Shown piece after piece: positions 48,119-58,316 of a DNA stretch of 64,000 bases; the first letter of the stretch is position 1; each line of letters opens with the position of its first letter. Below the pieces are notes generated by a model that was not told the origin of the DNA, ran no database searches, and saw only the letters and a program-made list of their open reading frames with translations. The stretch lies in NCBI GenBank assembly GCA_943912335.1, contig CALTUD010000003.1, forward strand, positions 124,001 to 188,000. Direction: 5' to 3'. Both the position numbers and the translations under genes were made by a program. The DNA comes from an uncultured Acetobacteraceae bacterium. Lineage in GTDB: Bacteria > Pseudomonadota > Alphaproteobacteria > Acetobacterales > Acetobacteraceae.

Positions 48119-49662
48119 AGGAAACCCTGCTCGCACGCGCCCTGCGCCATGGCGCGACGGACCGTCCGACCCTGCTGCTGGTGGATGACGAACCCGATAT
48201 CCTGGTGGCGCTGGAGGACCTGCTCGAGGACGAATATCGCATCCTGTCCAGCACGGCGCCGGAGGAAGCGCTGGGCCTTCTCGCCGCCGAACCGCTCGTG
48301 TCGGTGATCCTGTCCGACCAGCGCATGCCGGTCATGACCGGCGACGTGTTCCTGCGCCGGGCGCGCGAGGTTTCGGATGCGGAAGCGATCCTTCTGACGG
48401 GCTACGCCGATCTGAGCGCCGTGGTGTCGGCACTGAACGAGGGCCGTATTTCCGGCTACGCGCACAAGCCGTGGGAGCCGATGGCGCTGTTGTCGATGGT
48501 CCGGCAGGCATCGGACCGGGCGCGGCTGGCACGATCGCTGCGCCTCGAGCAGATGCTGCTCCAGGGCTTGATGGACGGCACGCGTGACGGGCTGTCGTTC
48601 AAGGACCGCGAGGGCCGTTTCGTACGCATCAATCAGGCGGCGGCGGCGCAATGGGGCGCGACACCGGATGCTTGTCTCGGCCGCACCGAAAAGGAGATGG
48701 CTGCCGGTACGGTCGAGGCTGCCGCGCTCGAGCGGATCGCCCGGCTGGACGCCGCGGCGATCAACAGCGGCGAAGGCGGCGTTGCCGTGTGGTGCAGCGG
48801 GACGGGACCTTCCATGCGCTGGCACGAGCGTTTGCGCGGCCCGTTACGGGACAGCGACGGGTCCGTGGCGATCCTGGCCTCGTTCGAGCGCGACATCACC
48901 GAACAGAAGCTGATGGAAGACCGGCTGCGCCAGGCCGACCGCATGCAGGCGCTGGGCACCATGGCCAGCGGTGTCGCGCATGATTTCAACAATCTGCTCA
49001 CCGCGGTTCTCGGCAGCCTCGAACTGGCCCAGCGCGCGGCCGGCGACGATGCGCGTCTCAACCGGCTTCTGGAAACCGCGATCGCCGGTGCCGAACGCGG
49101 GGCTGCACTGACCCAGCGCCTGCTCGGCTTCAGCCGGCAGCAGGATACGGCAACGGTGCCGGTGGCGGTGAACGGTCTGGTAGAGGCGATGGGCGACCTG
49201 CTGGTCCGCAGCATCGACCGGCGCGACATCCGTTTCGTCTACGCACTGGGGGAGGGACTGGCGGAGGTTCTGGTGGACCCGGCCCAGCTTGAACTGGCGC
49301 TGCTTAATCTGTGCATCAATGCGCGCGACGCGATGCAGGACGAGGGGACCATCACCCTCCGCACAGCCAGTTCTGCGTGCCTGGCCGCCGAAGACGGGCA
49401 TATGCTGCTGACAGGCGCGATCCCGGAACACGGTTGCGTCGTGGTGGCGGTGGAGGATACCGGCAGCGGCATGACGCCGCAGGTGGCGCAGCGGATCTTC
49501 GAACCGTTCTTCACCACAAAGGAAGTCGGACGCGGCACCGGCCTCGGCCTGTCGATGGTTTATGGCTTCATTCAGCAGATCGGCGGCGCCGTGAGGGTCC
49601 GAACCGCACCGGGGGCCGGAACGTCGTTCCAGCTCTGCCTACCGACCGCCGCCGGCGCCTGA
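48115..49662 (+). CDS. REC-PAS-histidine kinase
   Basis: A 515-residue protein starting with a receiver (about 18-135; VDDEPD, SDQRMPVMTG, TGYAD, HKPW) followed by a PAS domain (about 145-265; SFKDREGRFVRINQAAA) and a histidine kinase with HDFNNLL (HisKA), LALLNLCINARDAM and FTTKEVGRGTGLGLS. The receiver class (RpfG/NtrC-like 'KPW') and kinase class are different from the preceding gene. As the last gene of the operon it may form an output branch of CheS3. The partner response regulator with DNA-binding or other output is not nearby. Followed by a convergent gene after 12 bases. Confidence 0.87.
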   Translation: MKETLLARALRHGATDRPTLLLVDDEPDILVALEDLLEDEYRILSSTAPEEALGLLAAEPLVSVILSDQRMPVMTGDVFLRRAREVSDAEAILLTGYADLSAVVSALNEGRISGYAHKPWEPMALLSMVRQASDRARLARSLRLEQMLLQGLMDGTRDGLSFKDREGRFVRINQAAAAQWGATPDACLGRTEKEMAAGTVEAAALERIARLDAAAINSGEGGVAVWCSGTGPSMRWHERLRGPLRDSDGSVAILASFERDITEQKLMEDRLRQADRMQALGTMASGVAHDFNNLLTAVLGSLELAQRAAGDDARLNRLLETAIAGAERGAALTQRLLGFSRQQDTATVPVAVNGLVEAMGDLLVRSIDRRDIRFVYALGEGLAEVLVDPAQLELALLNLCINARDAMQDEGTITLRTASSACLAAEDGHMLLTGAIPEHGCVVVAVEDTGSGMTPQVAQRIFEPFFTTKEVGRGTGLGLSMVYGFIQQIGGAVRVRTAPGAGTSFQLCLPTAAGA

Positions 49663-49674
49663 CCGGCGACACGC

Positions 49675-51150
49675 TCACCCGCGTCCGAACAAACGCCGCC
49701 AGCGCGGGGTCGCCCGCTGCACCGTCTTGACCGCGACCTGAGCGGTCGCGTTGGCCTCGGCCTCGACCGCCCTGTCGAACCAGCTGACTTGCTTCTTCTG
49801 GAACAAGGCGCTGTTGTCTGCGATCGGCAGCAGCATCATCCGCTGCTGATAGTTCACCATCGGAAAGACCTGTTGCGCACCGTCCGGGGTCGCACCCAGA
49901 TACCGCCCGTGATTTTCAAGCGCGATGCCGTTTCCATCCAGGGCGATCAGCTGATCCGGAGCGTCGGCAAACTCGGAATCCGCCGGGAACAGACGAATCT
50001 CCGTTTCGACCCCCTCCGACACGGTGGCGAACACGGCGCGCCCGTCCCGAATGGACGCGACGATCGGCAGGCGGCTGGCCAGGTTGAACGGATGCGGCTC
50101 GAAGCGGGCGTAGCCGTCTTCCGCATGCCAGCACAGGAAGGTGCCGTGAACGGACAGCACCAGACAGCGGTGACGCTCCAGCATCCCGGCGGCCGTCACC
50201 CCGGCATCCCATCGTGCCGGCCGGATCTCGAAACCGTAATAGGCGCGTATCACCGTGCTGAGATGCGACGCCGCCAGAGCATGATCGCCCCGCTCGACCA
50301 GGAGGTTGATCGCGCGCAGATTGAAGGGCGAGCCGGCGAGGTCGCGGTAGTTCGGATGCTTCGTGATCCGCTTGGCGCCCATTGCGGCGACGAACAAGCC
50401 GGGTTTGCGGTTCGCCGCCTTGGTCAGGATGCGCACCAGGAACGGCATCTGCCGCCGCCGCAGCTGAGCCAGAACGGGGCCCAGCTGTTCCCGGTCCGGC
50501 GACCGGATGGCGGCGAACAGCGCTTCCAGAATCGCCGTGCTCCAGCTTCCGTCATAGATCACATGGCCGGCGTGCGGAACGGTGAAGACCTGCGCATCCG
50601 GGATCGCTTTGCGGATCAGACGGACGGCGTAGGCGTCCACCATCTCGCCGGGATCGTACAGCACGGCGACACGCCCGCTCACGTCCTCCGGGCGGATGGC
50701 CATGCCGTCGAACTCGGGCCTGTCCGCAACCCCGTGCGTCGACATCATGTGGGTGAGGATGCGTCTCTGCTTGTCGTCCGACAAGCCAAGTTCCTCCGCC
50801 CGGACGGCGAAGAAAGGAGAGCATGCGATCACGTAGTCGGCGCCGAGCAGGCCGGAATATTTCAAGGCCGCGTAACCGCCCGCAGACTGGCCGAACACGA
50901 TCACGGGCCGGTCGCCCCTGACCCTGGCGACGGCGGCCGCGACGTCGGCGATCTCCGGAGACCGGTAGAAATTCTTCTGTCGCGTCGTGACGCCGATGCA
51001 GGAAATCCGGCCCGGCACAACCTGCGGTTGCAGCAGGAAATGAGTCTCGGCGACGCCCTCGTGGTTGAGCTGGTCGAAGGTTACCAGCAGATAGTCGCTT
51101 TCGCCCTCGTTCCAGTGCGCGACAAGCTCTTTTCCGGAAAAGACGAGCAT
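49675..51150 (-). CDS. Alpha/beta-hydrolase with C-terminal domain of unknown function
   Basis: A protein of 491 residues from ATG 51150 (GAGG ten bases upstream); starts at 51195 or 51210 would be longer but lack ribosome sites. Nucleophile elbow VFGQSAGGYAAL, acid in LYDPGEMVDAY and His in VPHAGHVIYD give a possible catalytic triad in residues 1-240. The remaining half has short beta strands (VSVHGTFLCWHAEDGYARF; LPIVASIRDGRAVF; ALDGNGIALENHGRY), perhaps a lectin-like beta-trefoil. I do not recognise it as a named enzyme. It is convergent with the che operon and divergent from hslV, so the neighbours give no hint. Confidence 0.7.
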   Translation of the reverse strand: MLVFSGKELVAHWNEGESDYLLVTFDQLNHEGVAETHFLLQPQVVPGRISCIGVTTRQKNFYRSPEIADVAAAVARVRGDRPVIVFGQSAGGYAALKYSGLLGADYVIACSPFFAVRAEELGLSDDKQRRILTHMMSTHGVADRPEFDGMAIRPEDVSGRVAVLYDPGEMVDAYAVRLIRKAIPDAQVFTVPHAGHVIYDGSWSTAILEALFAAIRSPDREQLGPVLAQLRRRQMPFLVRILTKAANRKPGLFVAAMGAKRITKHPNYRDLAGSPFNLRAINLLVERGDHALAASHLSTVIRAYYGFEIRPARWDAGVTAAGMLERHRCLVLSVHGTFLCWHAEDGYARFEPHPFNLASRLPIVASIRDGRAVFATVSEGVETEIRLFPADSEFADAPDQLIALDGNGIALENHGRYLGATPDGAQQVFPMVNYQQRMMLLPIADNSALFQKKQVSWFDRAVEAEANATAQVAVKTVQRATPRWRRLFGRG

Positions 51151-51276
51151 GTGCGGGCGACCTCGAAAACGGCGTCCGCCGATCGAAACGCCCATGCAAT
51201 CAAATAACATGCAGATCGAAACGACACAAGAACGTCTTGATTTTGATACATATTCTGTCGCTGTGTTTGACCACAT

Positions 51277-51304
51277 CTTGCGGCGCCTTCGCCGTGCGCT
51301 ATCT
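51277..51304 (+). promoter_or_regulatory. Possible heat-shock (RpoH-type) promoter of hslVU
   Basis: CTTG at 51277-51280, 17 bases, then GCTATCT at 51298-51304, close to the alphaproteobacterial RpoH consensus (CTTG, 16-17, CYTATNT). The start site would lie only a few bases before the ATG, giving an almost leaderless mRNA; this agrees with the missing ribosome site but makes the call uncertain. Confidence 0.3.
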
Positions 51305-51313
51305 CTCATCCCC

Positions 51314-51883
51314 ATGCAGAGCAATCAGAGCGCCAGCCACGATCCGATCGGCTGGCACGGAACCACCATCCTGTGCGTGCGCAAGGGCAGTCAGGTGGCG
51401 ATGGCGGGCGATGGGCAGGTAACGCTCGGGCAGACGGTGATCAAGGGCAATGCGCGCAAGGTGCGCCGTATCGGCCCGAACGGCACCATCCTGTCGGGGT
51501 TTGCCGGTGCCACGGCCGACGCGTTCACCCTTCTGGAGCGGCTCGAAGCCAAGCTCGAGCGCTATCCGAACCAGCTCGAACGCGCCTGTGTCGAACTGGC
51601 CAAGGACTGGCGCACGGACCGTTATCTGCGTCGTCTGGAAGCGATGATGGCGGTGGCCGACGAGACCCGCTCCTTCACCCTGACCGGCAATGGCGACGTG
51701 CTGGAACCGGAAGACGGCGTGATCGCCATCGGGTCCGGCGGCAATTACGCGCTGTCCGCCGCCCGCGCGCTGATCGACATCGACGGGCTTTCCGCAGAGC
51801 AAATCGCGCGCAAGGCGATGCGCATTGCCGGGGATATCTGCGTCTACACCAACCATTCCGTGATCGTGGAGGCCATCGGCTGA
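51314..51883 (+). CDS. hslV: ATP-dependent protease subunit HslV
   Basis: A 189-residue proteasome-like peptidase. The N-terminal propeptide (DPIGWHG) precedes the catalytic Thr in TTILCVRKG; GDGQVTLGQ and SGGNYALSAARAL are typical. It forms a double hexamer with HslU. The ATG at 51314 is preferred, although no ribosome site precedes it (candidate promoter just upstream). The stop overlaps the hslU start (TGATG). Confidence 0.96.
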   Translation: MQSNQSASHDPIGWHGTTILCVRKGSQVAMAGDGQVTLGQTVIKGNARKVRRIGPNGTILSGFAGATADAFTLLERLEAKLERYPNQLERACVELAKDWRTDRYLRRLEAMMAVADETRSFTLTGNGDVLEPEDGVIAIGSGGNYALSAARALIDIDGLSAEQIARKAMRIAGDICVYTNHSVIVEAIG

Positions 51884-53202
51884 TGGACGTTCCCACCTAT
51901 TCCCCGCGCGAGATCGTCGGCGAACTCGATCGTTTCATCGTCGGCCAGAACGACGCCAAACGGGCCGTCGCCATCGCGCTGCGCAATCGCTGGCGCCGTG
52001 CGCAACTCGCCGAGGGCATGCGCGACGAGGTCGTGCCCAAGAACATCCTGATGATCGGCCCGACCGGCTGCGGCAAGACAGAGATCGCGCGACGCCTCGC
52101 CAAACTGGCCCAGGCGCCGTTCTTGAAGGTCGAAGCGACGAAATTCACCGAGGTCGGCTATGTCGGCCGCGACGTGGAAAGCATCGTGCGCGATCTGGTC
52201 GAGGTCAGCTTGACCATGCTGCGCGACATCCGCCGTCGCGACGTCCAGGCGACGGCGGAAAAGGCGGCCGAGGATCGGCTCGTCGATGCGCTGGTCGGCG
52301 CCACGGCTTCGGCGGAAACCAAGAGCAAGTTCCGCCGCATGCTCCGCGATGGCGAGCTGGAACAGAAGGAGGTCGAAGTCCAGGTCGCCGAGCCCGCCGG
52401 CCAGCCGATCGGCCAGATGGATGTGCCCGGCATGCCGCCGGCCGGCATCATCAATCTCGGCGAGATGATGAAAGGCATGATGGGCCGCAATGCCCAGCCG
52501 CGACGCATGAGCGTGGAAGCGGCGCGTCAGGCGCTGAACCGGGAGGAGGCCGATCGTCTGCTCGACAACGACACCATCACCCGCGAAGCGATCGCCCATG
52601 CGCAGGACCACGGCATCGTCTTCCTCGACGAGATCGACAAGGTCTGCGCGCGCTCGTCCGAAGGCGGCTTTCGCGGCGGCGACGTAAGCCGTGAAGGCGT
52701 TCAGCGCGACCTGCTGCCGTTGATCGAAGGTACGACGGTGAACACCAAATATGGGCCGGTGAAGACTGACCACATACTGTTCATCGCCTCGGGCGCGTTC
52801 CATCTCGCCAAGCCGTCCGATCTGTTGCCGGAGTTGCAAGGACGTTTGCCGATCCGTGTCGAGCTCGCGCCGCTCTCGCGCGACGATCTGCGACGCATCC
52901 TGGTGGAGCCGGAACACTCACTGCTCAAGCAGTACGGCGCGCTGATGGCGACGGAGAAAGTGGCGCTGGAATTCGGCGACGACGCGATCGACGCCCTGGC
53001 CGATCTTGCCGCGGACATCAACGAGCGTGTCGAGAACATTGGCGCACGCCGTCTGGCGACGGTGCTGGAGCGTCTGCTGGAGGAGATCTCCTTCACCGCC
53101 TCCGACCGCCCCGGAGACAGTGTCCGCATCGACGCCGCCGCCGTGCGCGACCGCGTCGCCCCGCTGGCGCAGAAGGGCGATTTGTCGCGGTTTATTCTCT
53201 AG
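51883..53202 (+). CDS. hslU: HslU unfoldase ATPase
   Basis: A 439-residue AAA+ chaperone of the HslVU (ClpYQ) protease. Walker A GPTGCGKTEIARR, pore loop VGYVGRDVES, Walker B VFLDEIDK, sensor 1 (FIASGAF) and C-terminal GARRLATVLERLLEE are all present. The I domain (residues about 110-240) is intact. Directly downstream of hslV; the C-terminal end RFIL has the anchor needed to activate HslV. A GC-rich hairpin at 53213-53241 lies after the stop. Confidence 0.97.
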   Translation: MDVPTYSPREIVGELDRFIVGQNDAKRAVAIALRNRWRRAQLAEGMRDEVVPKNILMIGPTGCGKTEIARRLAKLAQAPFLKVEATKFTEVGYVGRDVESIVRDLVEVSLTMLRDIRRRDVQATAEKAAEDRLVDALVGATASAETKSKFRRMLRDGELEQKEVEVQVAEPAGQPIGQMDVPGMPPAGIINLGEMMKGMMGRNAQPRRMSVEAARQALNREEADRLLDNDTITREAIAHAQDHGIVFLDEIDKVCARSSEGGFRGGDVSREGVQRDLLPLIEGTTVNTKYGPVKTDHILFIASGAFHLAKPSDLLPELQGRLPIRVELAPLSRDDLRRILVEPEHSLLKQYGALMATEKVALEFGDDAIDALADLAADINERVENIGARRLATVLERLLEEISFTASDRPGDSVRIDAAAVRDRVAPLAQKGDLSRFIL

Positions 53203-53211
53203 GGGTGAATA

Positions 53212-53664
53212 TCAGCGCGCCGCTTCGGCAGCGGCGCGCTGCACCGCCTTGGCCATCGATGCGATACCGTTACCGCGATTGGCCGAAAGCGCTTCCAGCA
53301 GGCCGAGCTCCTTCAGGAACACCGGGTCGGTGCGCAGGATTTCCTCCGGGCTGCGGCCGGAATAAACCCGCAACAGCAATGCCACCAGACCCGAAACGAT
53401 CGCCGCATCGGATGCGCCGGCGAAGCGCACCACGCCGTCCTCGACCACCGACTCCAGCCAGACCTGGCTTTGGCATCCCGGGACGCGATGGGCATCGTTC
53501 GCCCATTCAGTCGGGAAAGGCGGCAATTTGCGGCCCATCTCAATGATGAAGCCGTAGCGCTCGGTCCAGTCGTCGAACAGTGCCAGTTCCTCGCCGATCG
53601 CCTCGATCGCCGCGGCGGCACTGTCTTCTTCTGGAATAACGAAGGGGGATGCGGCGCTTGACAT
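53212..53664 (-). CDS. sufE: SufE-like cysteine-desulfurase activator
   Basis: A 150-residue protein of the SufE family, which receives persulfide sulfur from SufS for Fe-S cluster building. The acceptor cysteine is in RVPGCQSQVWL; YGFIIEMGRKLPPFP and PEEILRTDPVFLKELGL are characteristic. The ATG at 53664 is used. The suf operon is elsewhere; this gene stands alone and is convergent with hslVU and divergent from the toxin-antitoxin genes. Confidence 0.94.
   Translation of the reverse strand: MSSAASPFVIPEEDSAAAAIEAIGEELALFDDWTERYGFIIEMGRKLPPFPTEWANDAHRVPGCQSQVWLESVVEDGVVRFAGASDAAIVSGLVALLLRVYSGRSPEEILRTDPVFLKELGLLEALSANRGNGIASMAKAVQRAAAEAAR
53213..53241. terminator. 12-bp hairpin at the hslU/sufE junction
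   Basis: A perfect stem (CAGCGCGCCGCT / AGCGGCGCGCTG) with a 5-base loop lies nine bases after the hslU stop and inside the last codons of sufE. There is no T run, and because it is coding it may only reflect the Ala/Arg-rich end of SufE. Confidence 0.3.
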
Positions 53665-53728
53665 GCGCCGGATGTGCGCAACGCGGTTGGGACAGTCAAG
53701 CTGTGCCAACCGGCAGGACTCGCCGGAC

Positions 53729-53757
53729 TTGCAGTTGCTGCCATTTGGCAGTATATA
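53729..53757 (+). promoter_or_regulatory. Promoter with operator of the toxin-antitoxin operon
   Basis: A -35 box TTGCAG (53729-53734) and -10 box TATATA (53752-53757) are separated by exactly 17 bases. The inverted repeat CTGCCA-TT-TGGCAG (53738-53751) fills the spacer, the usual place for antitoxin operators. A second, partial TGCC..GGCA repeat overlaps the ribosome site (AGGAGG) before the antitoxin start. Confidence 0.7.
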
Positions 53758-53775
53758 ACCTGCCAGGAGGCAACC

Positions 53776-54240
53776 ATGCGCGCCAGCTTCACCTTGAAAT
53801 CGGTGGAAACCGCCGCCAGTCCCGGTTCGACCCTGTTGAACCTGTCCGATCCGGCCATCCGACTGCGTCTGACCCCGGCCGCCGTCGACGGCATGATCCG
53901 TCTCGCCTCCTTGTGGCGACTCAATACCGAGGAAACCTGCCTGCTGCTCGGCGACATGTCCGAACGCTCCTGGTTCCGGCTCAAGAAGGGCGAAAGCGGC
54001 AGTCCGGAGCGGCCCTTCATCCTGTCCCAGGACATGCTGACCCGGATCAGCGTGCTGGTCGGCGTGTTCAAAGGTCTGCGTCTGCTGTTCTCCGAGAAGC
54101 TCGCCGACGAGTGGATCAAGCTGCCCAATCGCGGCCCGCTGTTCGGCGGCCGTCCGCCGCTGGAGATCGGCATCGAGCGCGGCATTCCGGGCTTGCTCGA
54201 TATCCGCGCGCATGTCGACGCGCTGCGCGGGGGCTTGTGA
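53776..54240 (+). CDS. Xre/MbcA/ParS-type antitoxin
   Basis: A 154-residue protein with an N-terminal helix-turn-helix (about 25-80; LRLTPAAVDGMIRLASLWRL, LLLGDMSERSWFRLKKG) and a C-terminal toxin-binding domain with the family hallmark NRGPLFGGRPPLEI. It has a strong AGGAGG ribosome site. Antitoxins of this type autorepress their promoter through the HTH and neutralise a RES toxin encoded directly downstream (gap 4 bases). An ATG 102 bases upstream is in frame but has no site. Confidence 0.93.
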   Translation: MRASFTLKSVETAASPGSTLLNLSDPAIRLRLTPAAVDGMIRLASLWRLNTEETCLLLGDMSERSWFRLKKGESGSPERPFILSQDMLTRISVLVGVFKGLRLLFSEKLADEWIKLPNRGPLFGGRPPLEIGIERGIPGLLDIRAHVDALRGGL

Positions 54241-54244
54241 GCAC

Positions 54245-55036
54245 ATGACGATGCCCGGAACAGAGCCGGCACCCCCGCCGGCCGACTTCGTCCCGCCCCT
54301 TTGTCGCATCCAGCAGCGCGACACGGTGCGTCTGATCCCCAGCGGTCGCCTGAAAGCGCCCGTTCTGGCGCCTCTGGCCGCCAGCGATGATGCGTTGAAC
54401 GATCTGGCTGCCCTGGAAAGCCTGAGCAATGTTCGTCTCCAGGCCGCATCCAGCGGCTTGCCGGATCTCGATCCGGCGGAGCTGGTGTTCGGCCGTCCCA
54501 ACGACAGCTTCGTCAACGCGGCCTTCACCCATGTCCGCCCGGGTGGAAACCGCTTCAACGACGACCGTCGCGGCGCCTGGTATTGCTCGTTCGATGCCGA
54601 AACCTCTCTCCGCGAGGTCGCGTGGCATCTGACGCGCGAGCTCGACGCGATCGGCCGCTACGAGAACACCACCGACTATGCCGAGATGCTGGCCGATTTC
54701 GTCGGTCCGTTTCACGATCTGCGTGGTCCCGGCGCGCAGGGCGCCTGGCTCGGCGACGATATCGGTCCATCCTATCGCGCCGGGCAGGCGCTGGCGCGTC
54801 GTCTGCGCGACAGCGAGAACGCGGGCATCGGCCTGGCCAGCAACGGCCTCGTCTACCCCTCCGTGCGCCATCCGGGCGGCACCTGTCTGGTCGCATTCCG
54901 GCCGAGCATGGTGACGAATCTGCGTCAGGGCGGGCTGTGGCGTTTGAACTGGACCGGTGACCGCGTGCCCAGCATCTCCCGTCCGGGCGGCAATACGCCG
55001 GAAACGGTCTGCACCCCCGAACCGCGCCGGCGCTGA
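54245..55036 (+). CDS. RES-domain toxin (NAD+-consuming)
   Basis: A 263-residue RES protein. The family depletes NAD+ (phosphorolysis or hydrolysis) and is toxic without its antitoxin. Conserved polar residues are visible in RFNDDRRGAWYCS (Arg, Asn, Tyr, Ser), ETSLREVAWH (Glu) and LVYPSVRHPGG. This branch is longer than the core RES domain because of an N-terminal about 90-residue extension (FVPPLCRIQQRDTVRLIP). It is translated with the antitoxin. Whether the enzyme is active depends on the residues above, all of which look present. Confidence 0.9.
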   Translation: MTMPGTEPAPPPADFVPPLCRIQQRDTVRLIPSGRLKAPVLAPLAASDDALNDLAALESLSNVRLQAASSGLPDLDPAELVFGRPNDSFVNAAFTHVRPGGNRFNDDRRGAWYCSFDAETSLREVAWHLTRELDAIGRYENTTDYAEMLADFVGPFHDLRGPGAQGAWLGDDIGPSYRAGQALARRLRDSENAGIGLASNGLVYPSVRHPGGTCLVAFRPSMVTNLRQGGLWRLNWTGDRVPSISRPGGNTPETVCTPEPRRR

Positions 55037-55048
55037 GCGGGCAGGGGT

Positions 55049-55399
55049 TCAGCCCGGCTGCATGATCGCGTCCAGCCGGGCGCCCAGCACAGTCGGATCG
55101 CCCTCCACGACCAGAACCTTGTTCCGCGCCCCGGCGCCGCTGCGCACGCTGACCCGACTCGGGGCAACGCCCAGGGCCTCGGCCAGAACGGCGCAGACCG
55201 CCCGCGTGGCGCGCCCATCCTCGGCCGCATCGGTCACGGCGATCCGCAGCGCGCGACGCCCGGCCGCATCCTCGTAGGGGCCAAGGATCGCGTTACGCCC
55301 GGCGCGCGGCTGGGCGCGCACGGCGACGGTGATGCCGGATGGGGTTTTGGGCGGTGGTATGGCGGCAATCTCCTTGCGGGCGAGGGCAGCGATCGCCAC
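55049..55399 (-). CDS. DUF167 (YggU-family) protein
   Basis: A 116-residue protein with the family strand-helix pattern ITVAVRAQPRAGRNAILG, LRIAVTDAAEDGRATRAVC, VSVRSGAGARNKVLVVEG. The family is small, widespread and without a settled role; it is longer here because of a short N-terminal extension. It begins at GTG 55399, only nine bases from the divergent uvrB ATG, so the promoters lie within the opposite coding regions or overlap. It is convergent with the RES toxin gene. Confidence 0.85.
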   Translation of the reverse strand: MAIAALARKEIAAIPPPKTPSGITVAVRAQPRAGRNAILGPYEDAAGRRALRIAVTDAAEDGRATRAVCAVLAEALGVAPSRVSVRSGAGARNKVLVVEGDPTVLGARLDAIMQPG

Positions 55400-55408
55400 T
55401 TTCGGGGG

Positions 55409-57643
<2,235 letters not shown>

Positions 57644-57647
57644 GCGG

Positions 57648-58241
57648 TCAGCGCGGCTGCTCCTGCAGCCAGCGCAGATGCGTGCGCACGGTCGGCCAGT
57701 CCGGCGCGATGATGCTGTAGACGCAGGTGTCGCGCAGTTCGCCGTTCTCGGTCAGCCGGTGATGGCGCAGGATCCCGTCCAGACGCGCGCCGATCCGCTC
57801 GATCGCGCGGCGGCTGGCGAGGTTGAGCGCGTGCGTGCGCAGCTCGACCGCGATGCACTGCAACGCCTCGAACGCCTGCGTCAGCAACAGGCGCTTCGCA
57901 TCCGTGTTCAAACCGGTTCGCTGCACCCGTTTCGCATACCAGGTCCAGCCGATCTCCACGCGCTTCGAGACGTGGTCGATATTTCCGTAGGACGTCATCC
58001 CGACCGGCTCGCCCGTCGCGCTGTCGAGCACGGTGAACGGCAGCATCTCGCCGCGATCGCGCATCGCCAACCGGTCGGCAATCGCTTCCGCCATGGTGTC
58101 TGGCGAGGGAACAGCGGTGTACCAGAGCCGCCAGAGTTCGCCGTCGCCCGCCGCCCGCACCAGGGCATCGTGATGCGCCGGATCAAGCGGCACCAGGGTC
58201 GCGTACGGACCTTTCAACGTCACCGGTTCGATCCAGCTCAT
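57648..58241 (-). CDS. GNAT N-acetyltransferase (RimJ/YdaF type)
   Basis: A 197-residue acetyltransferase of the RimJ/RimL-like branch. Features are VKLEGPYATLVPLDPAHHDALV-like start (LKGPYATLVPLDPAHHDAL), YGNIDHVSKRVEIGWTWYAKRVQRTG (family strand and acetyl-CoA region) and FEALQCIAVELRTHALNLASRRAIERIGA. Substrates of such enzymes are protein N-termini or small amines; none can be predicted. ATG 58241 chosen. The gene is convergent with uvrB and divergent from the PhzF gene. Confidence 0.88.
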   Translation of the reverse strand: MSWIEPVTLKGPYATLVPLDPAHHDALVRAAGDGELWRLWYTAVPSPDTMAEAIADRLAMRDRGEMLPFTVLDSATGEPVGMTSYGNIDHVSKRVEIGWTWYAKRVQRTGLNTDAKRLLLTQAFEALQCIAVELRTHALNLASRRAIERIGARLDGILRHHRLTENGELRDTCVYSIIAPDWPTVRTHLRWLQEQPR

Positions 58242-58316
58242 GCACCCGTTTCCTTCCCCGCTCGGCCGGGGCATGGTCGCGTGCCCGACAGGGTTCGGGC
58301 AAGACGGGAGAGGATG

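Noticed and set aside
46211..48136. A 641-codon antisense frame over the CheS3-like kinase
   Set aside because: No domain, and the sense strand encodes intact receiver and kinase motifs.
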